DNA of 9,847 nt from positions 1 to 9,847 of the forward strand of contig JAJZCS010000052.1 in the NCBI GenBank assembly GCA_021829055.1, in the 5' to 3' direction. This DNA is from Pseudomonadota bacterium. GTDB taxonomy: Bacteria; Pseudomonadota; Alphaproteobacteria; Acetobacterales; Acetobacteraceae. Under the pieces are notes generated by a model. The model was given only the letters and a program-made list of their open reading frames with translations. It did not search any database and was not told the DNA's origin. Position numbers and translations under genes: made by a program. This document shows, one piece after another, positions 1-7,630 of the stretch. Numbering within the stretch: position 1 is the first letter of the stretch; every line of letters begins with the position of its first letter.

Positions 1-12
1 GACTGTGATTAA

Positions 13-3000
13 AGCCGCCAACTGTCTGAACACTTAGCCCCCAAATTCAAAAATGATCCGCTGGTTGCGGTTAAACACCCCCACATATGCCGCCTTCTTC
101 CGGTATACGCCGAGGCCGCAAAAAGTCTTGGATACGCAACCGTTGTTCTTCATACACACCGCAGCCCCTACGAAATCGCGTCCAGTCAGGCAAAAAAGAA
201 CGGCCTTAGTCGCGCACACGCCCTGTTACTCTGGGCCAGTTACATTACTGAAGCCGAACGACACTCGCGCCTCTTCCCTCGCGCCTGGGTTTTCTACGAG
301 GACCTTCTCGCAGACCCGACTGGGACGGTTCACGAGGCTCTCGACTTGCTTGGCCTTAGCCCTCCCAATTCGGCTCCCGTAGCATTCGTAACCAAGGCTT
401 TGCGTCGCTCGGCCGAGGTCGATGGAGTAGATCTTCATCCCGCCGTTGGCGGCCTGGTGGCGGGAATCGCCAGCGCGATCGAGGACAGGAACTCCAATCC
501 TGAAAACTGGGATCATTTCAGCCGGAAAGTCCAGGAAATGGCCAAGTTCCTGAAGGAGATGGGCAAAAGTTCCAACCGCTCTGCGCGCGGGGTTGGCGAA
601 ATGGTCAGCTTGGCACAAGCGGTCGCGGCACAGCAAGCCACCGTCGGTAACACCGCAACTCATGCGGTTCGGCCAGCCGAGCGAGGGGATGAGGCGGAAA
701 GAAACCGGATACGCCGCCGGATCGAAGCGGAAGGAATGGCAGGCGGTGGACCCGTAACCGTAATGATTGTCGTTCAGCCGGAGGTGGCGAGAGAGCAGGT
801 CGTCCGAACCGTGAACAGCCTGCGGAACGGGTGGCTCATGCCCATGTCTATTTGCATTTACGGTGTATCAGAAGCCGCGGATTCAAGTTTTGGACTCGGC
901 GTCTTCGAGCGCTTCTTTACCACTGCCGACGCCATGGAAGCTGAGCTGTACCGGGCAATGTCTAACGTTGAGACAGCTTACGTAGCGGCGATTGCGGCGG
1001 GCGACATCATTGAGCCTGATGCAGTAGCCAGGCTCGCTCTGCACACGCAGGATTGGCCCGCCATGATTTACACCGACGAAATCGTTGCCGCTGGAGAAAG
1101 TCACGTTATTCGGGCAAAGCCGAGCATGGACATCAACCGGTTACGGGAGAGTTGCTTCGTAGGAGATTGGGTCTGGTACTTGGTCGACACGTTGCGACAT
1201 ATTGGCGGCTTTAATCACAGTCTGGCTGGGGCCGAGGAATATGATGCCCAGTTGAGAATTGTAGAAACCGGCGCACGGATTGTCCGGCTTCCCGAAGCGC
1301 TCTTCGCCCGAGGTCATCATACACGCCGCGACGCCACGCCCATCGAGACGAGCATGCAATCGGCGATGAAAGCCATCGGCGCGCATCTCACACGGTGTGG
1401 AATAGCAGCCGGGGTGGTAGAGTCCGAGATCGGCATCCCAGGACTTTTTTCGCTAGTTTATGATGGCGCCGAGGCACAACAAGTCCTTCCCATGACGATC
1501 ATGCTGCGCCTTGAAGGCCGAACCCTACGGCAGGTACTGGATGCAACAAATAGGCTTGTTCCCGTACTCGGCCCCAATAACAACCTTTTCTTTACCGTCG
1601 CCGACCAGAACCAACTCGATCCGGCTGTCGCCGAGTTTCTCCGTTCGGCCGAAGAAACGGTCGTACATGACCATCCCAACATCCGGATATGCCGTCTTGC
1701 CGGGCCAATGGCAGCGCAGATCCAGTCAGTTCGAACCAGCCAGCCTGGCCATGCTGTGCTCGTGGTGGACCCTGCGGGCCACCCCGAATGCGATGACGCG
1801 GCCACCACTCTGTTGGCAATGGTGCACTCCGTCCCCGACGCCGCGCTTGTGGCTGCGCGGACGTTCTGGGTTGAGGAAAACGGTGCGACTCAACTGTTGG
1901 GGCCTTTACTGTTCGGGGCAACTATGCGGATCGGAGCAAACAGAGATGGCAAGAATCCGGGGCCCGGGGGATGGTTGGCAGCAACGCACGCCGTGGATGG
2001 GGTTGACGGCCCGATGGTCATTATCCATCCGGACGTTCCACCCCTGAATGGGGAAGCCGCCTCATGGACCGAAATCTGCGACGGCGTTGCCCATGCGCAA
2101 GACCGTCGGCGGCTGCGGCTTTGGACCCCTCGAGCGTCTGTCGAAGTTCCGCGGACTTACCCAAGCGAAAAAAACCACGAGCCGGCAGTCGCTCTAACAT
2201 TACCTTACCGCCCGGCCAGCCACCATCCTTCCATGTCGATGATTGGTGATCCATTGTTTCTTGAAGGCCGACTCGGCCTGGTCGACACGGAAGGGAGCAT
2301 TCTGCTTTCCGCTGCCGGGCGGTCAGAAGATGGCCGCATCATCGACATGCTCCGGAATGCTCGACTGGACGCCGGTGTGTGCGCTTCGTTCTCGCCTGAT
2401 CCGATTGACTGTGCTTCTGCCGGCCGAGCGATCGCGCAGGGACGGCGATGGATCCGTGTCAATCCACGCTATGAACCGGCGCTTCCTGGTTCGGAATCCC
2501 GCTTCCCGTTCGAAGCGGTCTGGACCGAACCACCGCCGCCAGAAACTAAGTCGCTTGTTCAGAGCGCCTATTGCCATTACGCAACGTCACAAGGAATTGC
2601 CAATGTGCTCCGAACGCTCGGCGCCAGAAAGGTACAGACCCTCCAACCCAGGCTCCGAAAGTCCCTTTGGCTTGATGGGCACGTGGTGGCGGCGACTACC
2701 AAGCCGTCAGTAATGTGGATCGACGAAGGCACCGATGTTCCTTGGCTACCATCGGTCATTGCGGAAACCAAAGGCGTGGTTGACTGGATCGTGATCAGTG
2801 CGGCCGATCTGCCCCTTCCGGGCTACGTCGCGCAGGTGAAACCTGTCGTCCTTGAGGAGCAGTGGCTTGGCCTGTTCCGGCAGTTCAGCCCACGCTTTTT
2901 CATCCGCCCGACGCCCGGATCAAAGTGGCGAGATGATTATATGCTTATGATGGCCGCCGCCGCAGGATGCATCGTGCTCGCTGGACGCGAAAGCCCCGCG

Positions 3001-3189
3001 CGTGACGGACTTCCGGTCAGCAATTACCTTGGATCAGATAGCCCGGAGCGCTGGCGCTCGGCGATTGAACGCCACGCACGGGAATCTGCCGCTCCCTCCC
3101 AAACCTCCCTCGACAGCCTGTGGTTCGAGGCCACAGATTACGACTGGCTCGTTAGCGGACCCGATCGCGCCGTGCAAAAGGTTGCCTGA
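13..3189 (+). CDS. Sulfotransferase-domain/glycosyltransferase fusion, 5' end missing and interrupted
   Basis: The frame is open from just after TAA 10-12 to TGA 3187-3189 (1058 codons). Codons at about 22-360 look like the C-terminal half of a bacterial sulfotransferase domain: VKHPHICRLLP, then HTHRSPYEIASS at 151-186, which fits the RxPxxxxS 3'-phosphate-binding motif for PAPS, then an FYEDLLADP stretch. The P-loop half must lie left of the window. About 754-1333 resembles a GT2 (GT-A fold) transferase, with PVTVMIVV, IYTDE near 1066-1080 as the likely metal/nucleotide site, and GGFN...EEYDAQLRI. About 1480-2040 looks like a second, degenerate GT-A domain. The last third (2220-3180) is unassigned, ending in a glycosyltransferase-like MMAAAAGCIVLAG stretch. 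The first conventional in-frame starts are TTG 346 and ATG 538, so a glycosyltransferase-only product is possible. Acceptor and sugar are unknown; coupling to flgA hints at flagellar or surface glycans. The domain assignments are by eye. Confidence 0.75.
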   Translation, partial: SRQLSEHLAPKFKNDPLVAVKHPHICRLLPVYAEAAKSLGYATVVLHTHRSPYEIASSQAKKNGLSRAHALLLWASYITEAERHSRLFPRAWVFYEDLLADPTGTVHEALDLLGLSPPNSAPVAFVTKALRRSAEVDGVDLHPAVGGLVAGIASAIEDRNSNPENWDHFSRKVQEMAKFLKEMGKSSNRSARGVGEMVSLAQAVAAQQATVGNTATHAVRPAERGDEAERNRIRRRIEAEGMAGGGPVTVMIVVQPEVAREQVVRTVNSLRNGWLMPMSICIYGVSEAADSSFGLGVFERFFTTADAMEAELYRAMSNVETAYVAAIAAGDIIEPDAVARLALHTQDWPAMIYTDEIVAAGESHVIRAKPSMDINRLRESCFVGDWVWYLVDTLRHIGGFNHSLAGAEEYDAQLRIVETGARIVRLPEALFARGHHTRRDATPIETSMQSAMKAIGAHLTRCGIAAGVVESEIGIPGLFSLVYDGAEAQQVLPMTIMLRLEGRTLRQVLDATNRLVPVLGPNNNLFFTVADQNQLDPAVAEFLRSAEETVVHDHPNIRICRLAGPMAAQIQSVRTSQPGHAVLVVDPAGHPECDDAATTLLAMVHSVPDAALVAARTFWVEENGATQLLGPLLFGATMRIGANRDGKNPGPGGWLAATHAVDGVDGPMVIIHPDVPPLNGEAASWTEICDGVAHAQDRRRLRLWTPRASVEVPRTYPSEKNHEPAVALTLPYRPASHHPSMSMIGDPLFLEGRLGLVDTEGSILLSAAGRSEDGRIIDMLRNARLDAGVCASFSPDPIDCASAGRAIAQGRRWIRVNPRYEPALPGSESRFPFEAVWTEPPPPETKSLVQSAYCHYATSQGIANVLRTLGARKVQTLQPRLRKSLWLDGHVVAATTKPSVMWIDEGTDVPWLPSVIAETKGVVDWIVISAADLPLPGYVAQVKPVVLEEQWLGLFRQFSPRFFIRPTPGSKWRDDYMLMMAAAAGCIVLAGRESPARDGLPVSNYLGSDSPERWRSAIERHARESAAPSQTSLDSLWFEATDYDWLVSGPDRAVQKVA

Positions 3190-3884
3190 TGCGCAGATCG
3201 GCATGCGTTGTGGTAGGACTGCTCATTGGCGCTACCGCCCCTGCACTCGCCTACGCAATGACCCATGAGCGTGTCGCAGTCGTCACGAAAGCAATCCGAT
3301 CCCAACTTCGCATGAGCGCCGCACAGATCCATGCCGGGGGCGCACGAATGATGCCGACATGCTTGGCGCCACTCGCGATATCATGGCTCTCCGGCACCGA
3401 TGAGTACAAAACCGTTGCAGTCAAGTGTTCGGATCCCCCGTGGACGCTGTATGTCGGCTTGTCGATACCCACAGTTATCCGTGTCCCCGTCATAATTCAC
3501 GCCGTTCCAGGCGGGCATACCGTCCCACCGCTGGATGTCGTCTACAAGACTCTCCCTAGCGACGATTTGAATGGCCAGGCCATAACTCCCGTCCAAATTA
3601 ACCAGGGAGTCACCACTCGCATCACTTTGTTGAAGGGTACTCCCCTAACGGCAAGCGACGTCGACATCCCTCTTGCTGTTCGTGTCGGTGAGCCCGTGTC
3701 GCTCGTCTCCAATATCCAAGGCATAACGGCGGAAGCTGCGGGATCAGCCCTGCAGAACGGCGGCTACGGGCAAAAAATTGTCGTGCAGAATGATGAAACC
3801 CATCAACGAGTCATGGCAATTCTCTCTCCATCGGCACCTGCTCTCAAAGGAGTTTATGCGGTCCCAAACGCCCCCGGCAACTAG
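3189..3884 (+). CDS. flgA: Flagellar basal body P-ring formation protein FlgA
   Basis: This 231-residue protein has a signal peptide (MRRS, hydrophobic core 5-20, likely cleavage after ALA at 21), so it should act in the periplasm, where FlgA proteins chaperone FlgI during P-ring assembly. The N-terminal part has the paired Cys58 and Cys80 followed by PWTLYV (84-89), typical of FlgA. The C-terminal part (about 99-213) is the SAF/ChapFlgA region: LLKGTPLTASDVDIPLAVRVGEPVSLV and later GSALQNGGYGQKIVVQN. Length is normal for the family. The ATG at 3189 overlaps the upstream TGA (TGATG) and has AAAAGG at 3176-3181 as a ribosome binding site, so it is probably translationally coupled to the glycosyltransferase gene. 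In relatives flgA usually sits in an flg operon beside flgG and flgH, which are not seen here. The gene is intact, although an insertion sequence abuts its stop codon. Confidence 0.88.
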   Translation: MRRSACVVVGLLIGATAPALAYAMTHERVAVVTKAIRSQLRMSAAQIHAGGARMMPTCLAPLAISWLSGTDEYKTVAVKCSDPPWTLYVGLSIPTVIRVPVIIHAVPGGHTVPPLDVVYKTLPSDDLNGQAITPVQINQGVTTRITLLKGTPLTASDVDIPLAVRVGEPVSLVSNIQGITAEAAGSALQNGGYGQKIVVQNDETHQRVMAILSPSAPALKGVYAVPNAPGN

Positions 3885-3885
3885 T
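3881..3885. repeat. Left target-site duplication CTAGT
   Basis: CTAGT here is repeated at 5127-5131, flanking the insertion element. It contains the flgA stop codon TAG (3882-3884). One unpaired T (5126) lies between the right inverted repeat and the right copy. An alternative reading is a 6-bp duplication, ACTAGT versus TCTAGT, with one mismatch. Either fits the 5-6 bp reported for IS1634-family elements. Confidence 0.65.
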
Positions 3886-3897
3886 CCGAAGTTTTCA
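3886..3897 (+). repeat. Left terminal inverted repeat of the IS
   Basis: CCGAAGTTTTCA is a perfect 12-base match to the complement of 5114-5125. It begins directly after the left CTAGT copy. Confidence 0.8.
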
Positions 3898-3956
3898 TTG
3901 GTTTGAACGCAAATCCCCTGGATTTATCGGCGGATTTCTTGATCTGCTTTTGACGT

Positions 3957-5010
3957 CTACTGGACACGCATGGGTTCGATCTCGAGGAGGCTGAAGGCGG
4001 CTGCCTGTAGTGTGGTTGGCGTGGCCAGGGTGGTGAAGGTCGCATTGGGCGCCTTGGGCAGGGCGGCGGTGTTGAGAGTTTGGGTGGCCAGATGCGCCAT
4101 CAGGTCGGCAAAGCTCGAGAGCGGCAGGTTTTCGTCGTTGCGGCGTCGCCCACGCTTGCGCTTGGCGGCGGGTGAGATCGTGGCGGGGGCGACCGGGGAG
4201 GTGCGCTCAGCCTCGGCGGCCTGTGGATCGTGATCCTGAAACAGGATCGCCCACCAGCACGATGTGGTTCAGATGAAACCGCCGCTTGAGCTTCTCCACC
4301 TGGGCCGCGATCGTGCCGGGATCGGCGGTGTTGCCTTCGAATACCTCAACCGCGATCGGCCTGCCCTCCCGATCGCACAGCAGACCATAGACAATCTGGA
4401 GCCGACCCGGCCGATGATCCCGACTGTAGCCGTGCTGCGCGAGGTCGCAGCATCGGCCTTCGAGACAGGACGAGCTGACATCGTAGAGCACCAGAGTGCC
4501 GTCGCGCAGATGGCGCCTGGCGAAGTACCGCTCGATCCGCCCCTGTTGCCCACCCAACCAGTCGAGAGCAGCGTAGATCTCCCGCTCCTCGATCACGCCG
4601 AGACCGAGCCTCTGGCCGAGGCTTGAGGTCGCCGTCTCCGGGTTCAGGCCACGCAACGTCGAGAGTTTCGAGCCCGGTGAAATCACCCGGCTCGCGATCA
4701 GTGCGAGTGCCAGATCCCGCTCACGCGAGACCGTTCGTCCCAGCAGGCGCGGGATCTCCAGCTTGCGCATCATCCCCAACACCGCCGCCACGTGCCCGTG
4801 CGGCAGGGATCGCCGGATCTCGAGCGCCTGATCCGGGCCACCCACCACCGTGCCGCCGGCGAGCAAAGCGCGCAGACCGTCGATCAACTCGGGCGGCATC
4901 TGGCTCAGATTGGCGATCGTGCGCTTGTGGACCTTCCGCCCCTCACGGAAACTCTCCCGCAGCAGCACCGCCGACGCCGAGCGGCCATTCGGAACCACGT
5001 CGATGAACAT
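3957..5010 (-). pseudogene. IS1634-family transposase, central deletion with frame change
   Basis: The N-terminal part reads from ATG 5010 and opens with MFIDVVPNGRSASAVLLRES and GRKVHKRTIANLSQMPPE, the hallmark start of IS1634-family DDE transposases. It continues through VLYDVSSSCLEG, which holds the first catalytic Asp, to HIVLVGD at about 4246, where the second Asp sits. The family's expected continuation (GDRGM...) is then lost. In another frame the true C-terminus follows: ILFQDHDPQAAEAE at about 4245-4205, LPLSSFADLMAHLAT near 4120, PTTLQAAAFSLLEI near 3990, and stop TAG at 3959-3957. About 255 plus 98 residues remain of a protein usually near 550-600. The missing block should include the third catalytic residue (Glu), so no active enzyme is expected. 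Reading on in the N-terminal frame adds only a short aberrant tail. Confidence 0.85.
4232..4248. repeat. 17-bp palindrome at the transposase deletion junction
   Basis: GATCCTG-AAA-CAGGATC is a perfect inverted repeat with 7-bp arms. It lies exactly where the N-terminal transposase frame (ending VGD) gives way to the C-terminal frame (starting ILFQD). The position suggests the arms took part in, or were created by, the deletion event. Confidence 0.6.
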
Positions 5011-5113
5011 GCCGCCAGGGAATCATGCGTGGACGGCCCCATGTATGGACACATCGTTCAAATATAAAACAGCGCTATCCCAAGCCACCCAAAGCGTTCA
5101 AGCAGTTTCAAAG

Positions 5114-5125
5114 TGAAAACTTCGG
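5114..5125 (-). repeat. Right terminal inverted repeat of the IS
   Basis: TGAAAACTTCGG is the exact complement of the left end at 3886-3897. It lies upstream of the transposase start, as expected for the promoter-side end. Confidence 0.8.
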
Positions 5126-5126
5126 T

Positions 5127-5131
5127 CTAGT
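5127..5131. repeat. Right target-site duplication CTAGT
   Basis: This is the second copy of the 5-bp sequence at 3881-3885. Removing the element and one copy restores flgA ending in the same TAG, followed by TCGATGG. Confidence 0.65.
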
Positions 5132-5288
5132 CGATGGTCGGTGGTTGATGAGCCTGGCTCCTGATCAGCAACGCACAACGTCTTAACTGCCGTGTCGTCG
5201 GGAAATTCTCAGGACTATCGTCGAAACAAATTGTTGTTGACACGTCAACGGAATGCCTTAGCCAGCCGGGTGCCCGGGACAGGAAGAA
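5132..5288. other. Gene-free gap between the IS and the chvG terminus
   Basis: I see no coding potential here beyond ORFs of about a dozen codons. It holds an inverted repeat GTTGAC-AC-GTCAAC at 5236-5249 and a short CCGG-GTGC-CCGG hairpin just downstream of chvG. Neither is followed by a T-run, so no standard terminator for the converging flgA or chvG transcripts is evident. Confidence 0.55.
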
Positions 5289-6920
5289 TCATGGCTGTGC
5301 GGGCAAGCGGATTACAAAACGCGCGCCGGTTACAGCCCCGGTGGCATTGCGGCGATTTTCCGCCATGATCCGGCCATGATGCACTTCAATAATCTGTCGG
5401 GAGATCGAGAGACCCAGCCCGGAATGGCTGCCGAACCCCTCTCCCTCAGGCCGTTCAGAGTAAAATCGGTCAAAGATGCGGTCAAGTTTGGCGTCCGGAA
5501 TGCCTGGCCCCTCATCCTCAACTGCAATTTCGATCAGGCTGCCGGTCGTCCGCCCGCGAAGCCATATTTTCCCCTCATTCGGGCTAAACGAGATGGCGTT
5601 GGCAATCAGGTTTCGTAGAACCTGCACTAACCGGCCTTCGGCGCCGCGAACGTTCAGCCCGCTTTCGGGCGCATCAACGATGAGATGCGGATCGTCAGGT
5701 TTGCGGGTTGCTTCATGAATGTCCGCAAGAGCCGCCAGTATGGGCGCCAAGTCAAGATTCTCCATCGCGGTCCGCGACATTTCTGCATCTAAACGCGACG
5801 AGTCGCTGATATCGGAGATCAGTCGGTCGAGTCGGCGGACGTCCTGACCAATAACGTCGAGGAGGCGGGAGGCGCGTAAGGGGTCATCCATGCGGGCAAT
5901 TGTCTCGATCGCGGAGCGAATCGAGGATAGTGGATTCTTGATCTCGTGAGCGACGTCGGCAGCAAAGCGCTCAATCGCATCCATGCGTGCCCAGAGCGCC
6001 TGGGCCGAATCCTGCAGAGCACGAGCCAAGGCGCCAATCTCATCCTCTCGTGAGACAATGCTGACCGGAAGCGGTTCAGCGAGGGCGGCATGTCCTTCCC
6101 GCAGGCGCGTGGCTGATTGTGCAAGGCGAAGCAGCGGTGTTGCAATCGTGCGGGCCAAGTAAAACGACAGTAACACCGTCAGCGCAATTGCAATACCGAA
6201 CAGACCGAGAATTGACACTCGAACCGCGAAGACAGCGCGATCGACCTCGTCGGCGCGGCGCGTTAGCAGAACTACGCCCACTTCTCGACCTGACCGAAGA
6301 ATCGGCTCAGCAACGGTAACAAGAAGGCGCCCGTCGCGCGAGCGGCGAACAAAAGGGGGGGCTTCATGTTTCGCGGTCGTCTCAGTGGTCAAGCGCAACG
6401 TCTCACGAACGTCCGGCTCCCAAGCATGCCTGTCGTTTTCAGCAGACTCGCCTCCAGTTTCTCCGGGAGACGGGCGAAAGGCAAGAAATTGGTCGTACAG
6501 CACACTAACGGCACGGGCGAATACACCACGCGGCTCAGCAGGCGGTAATTTCTCGGTTATGATGGTTCCTCCCGGTCCTTCCCGCGTCCGAGAATTTGCA
6601 ACAACCTGCCCGTCGGGCCCGTAGATCAATGCCTGAGCGTTCGGTGTCGGCTCGATCAGTCGATACAGAAGCGGTCGTGCCAGGCCCGGATTCAACACTG
6701 GCTGGTTGGCAGCATTGGTCTGGACTGCAGATTGGGCCAAAGCGCCCGCATAAATTCGCGCCTGTTCCCGAAGTGCTGTCACTTCCGCCGTCATCAATCC
6801 GCGCTGATATTGATCCAGATAAAGCAGCGCGGCGACGATCAGCGCAATCGGCAGGACATTGACCAGTAAAATGCGCCCCAGCAGCGGCGAAACCCGCCGG
6901 CGCCGGAGAAGTCCGCTCAT
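5289..6920 (-). CDS. chvG: ChvG-type membrane sensor histidine kinase
   Basis: This 543-residue inner-membrane kinase would sense an envelope or acidity-type signal and phosphorylate its partner ChvI. After a basic start (MSGLLRRRR), TM1 spans about 14-34. A periplasmic sensor domain of some 200 residues (35-233) follows, then TM2 (about 235-255), a HAMP linker (about 255-310) and the dimerisation/H-box FAADVAHEIKNPLSS with phospho-acceptor His325. The ATP-binding domain has the N-box NLIANAISFSP (Asn441), VEDEGPGIP and HSGLGLSISRQI. All key residues are present and the length is in the family range. Its ATG shares one base with the chvI stop (TGATG), and AAGGAA at 6931-6926 gives a good ribosome binding site, so the two genes form one operon. 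In Rhizobia and relatives the pair (ExoS/ChvI) controls exopolysaccharide, motility and acid or host-associated responses; the target genes here are unknown. Confidence 0.92.
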   Translation of the reverse strand: MSGLLRRRRVSPLLGRILLVNVLPIALIVAALLYLDQYQRGLMTAEVTALREQARIYAGALAQSAVQTNAANQPVLNPGLARPLLYRLIEPTPNAQALIYGPDGQVVANSRTREGPGGTIITEKLPPAEPRGVFARAVSVLYDQFLAFRPSPGETGGESAENDRHAWEPDVRETLRLTTETTAKHEAPPFVRRSRDGRLLVTVAEPILRSGREVGVVLLTRRADEVDRAVFAVRVSILGLFGIAIALTVLLSFYLARTIATPLLRLAQSATRLREGHAALAEPLPVSIVSREDEIGALARALQDSAQALWARMDAIERFAADVAHEIKNPLSSIRSAIETIARMDDPLRASRLLDVIGQDVRRLDRLISDISDSSRLDAEMSRTAMENLDLAPILAALADIHEATRKPDDPHLIVDAPESGLNVRGAEGRLVQVLRNLIANAISFSPNEGKIWLRGRTTGSLIEIAVEDEGPGIPDAKLDRIFDRFYSERPEGEGFGSHSGLGLSISRQIIEVHHGRIMAENRRNATGAVTGARFVIRLPAQP

Positions 6921-7630
6921 CAGGCTTCCTTATACCGATAGCCGATGCCGTAAAGCGTCTCGATCTGATCGAACTCCTCATCACAGGTGCGGAATTTCTT
7001 GCGTAGCCGCTTAACGTGACTGTCGATCGTTCGATCGTCGACATAGACGTTTTCACCGTATGCCGCATCGATCAACTGATCGCGCGACTTGACCATTCCT
7101 GGGCGGGCAGCCAGCGCCTTTACCAACAGAAACTCGGTGACCGTGAGTTGAATGTCCTGGCCTTTCCACAAGCATTGGTGCTTGGTTTCATCAAGAGTAA
7201 GATTGCCACGCACAATAACGCCCGAAGGGCCGGCCCCCGAACCTTCTGCCCGACTCGCTTCGTTGCGGCGCAACAGGGCTCGAATACGCTCGAGTAACAG
7301 ACGCTGGCTGAACGGCTTGGTAATATAGTCGTCGGCGCCAAGCCGCAGGCCCATCAGTTCATCTATCTCGTCATCCTTGCTGGTGAGGAAGATGACCGGC
7401 ATTGCTGACCGCGCGCGAAGGCGCTGCAGCAACTCCATCCCGTCCATGCGCGGCATCTTGATGTCGAGGATCGCAAGATCTGCCGGTTTGGCCGTCAGCC
7501 CCTGTAGGGCCGATTCGCCGTCCGTGTACGTACGAACCTGAAATCCTTCCTGCTCCAGCGTCATCTGGACGCTTTCGAGAATATTGCGGTCATCATCGAC
7601 CAGGGCGATTGTGTGTTTCATGGTGCTCAT
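6920..7630 (-). CDS. chvI: ChvI-type response regulator (OmpR family)
   Basis: Taking the ATG at 7630, this is a 236-residue DNA-binding response regulator. The receiver domain (about 6-120) has the acidic pocket DDD at 12-14, phospho-acceptor Asp56 in [13 protein letters not shown], Thr83 in [12 protein letters not shown] and Lys105 in [11 protein letters not shown]. The C-terminal winged helix (about 135-235) includes [35 protein letters not shown] and the terminal [10 protein letters not shown]. The [25 protein letters not shown] pattern is characteristic of ChvI rather than of a generic OmpR protein. A second ATG at 7621 is an equally plausible start. The frame also extends upstream to 7693, but those codons lie in the divergent spacer and look non-coding. 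No strong Shine-Dalgarno precedes either start. It is co-transcribed with the overlapping chvG. Confidence 0.92.
   Translation of the reverse strand: MSTMKHTIALVDDDRNILESVQMTLEQEGFQVRTYTDGESALQGLTAKPADLAILDIKMPRMDGMELLQRLRARSAMPVIFLTSKDDEIDELMGLRLGADDYITKPFSQRLLLERIRALLRRNEASRAEGSGAGPSGVIVRGNLTLDETKHQCLWKGQDIQLTVTEFLLVKALAARPGMVKSRDQLIDAAYGENVYVDDRTIDSHVKRLRKKFRTCDEEFDQIETLYGIGYRYKEA

Larger units (their letters stand above)
3886..5126 (-). mobile_element. Internally deleted IS1634-family insertion sequence
   Basis: The element is bounded by perfect 12-bp inverted ends (CCGAAGTTTTCA at 3886-3897 and its complement at 5114-5125) and by a CTAGT duplication. A shared subterminal TTGAACGC (3903-3910, and as complement at 5094-5101) extends the end similarity. 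It carries one transposase relic on the - strand. At about 1.24 kb it is clearly shorter than typical IS1634 elements (roughly 1.7-2 kb), because the central part of the transposase gene is missing. Both ends are retained, so it could in principle be moved by a related transposase made elsewhere, but on its own it should be immobile. It landed between flgA and the chvG terminus without breaking either gene. Confidence 0.82.

Noticed and set aside
226..663. 145-codon minus-strand ORF
   Set aside because: Antisense to the conserved sulfotransferase-like frame; no domain and no start context.
1511..2047. 178-codon plus-strand ORF in a second frame
   Set aside because: It lies entirely inside the glycosyltransferase frame, is rich in Arg, Ser, Trp and Pro as typical of out-of-frame GC-rich reading, and shows no motif.
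4264..5067. Plus-strand ORFs inside the IS
   Set aside because: They are complementary to the transposase and have no features of a second IS gene.
5149..5187. Short 12-codon ORF after the IS that could have been a gene following flgA
   Set aside because: Too short, no ribosome binding site and no resemblance to flgM or flgH.
7020..7042. Palindromic GATCG-rich segment within chvI
   Set aside because: It encodes the conserved [11 protein letters not shown] stretch of the winged helix, so codon usage explains it.
6535..7068. 177-codon minus-strand ORF across the chvI/chvG junction
   Set aside because: It is a shadow frame of two well-supported genes and is low-complexity Ser/Arg/Gly-rich.
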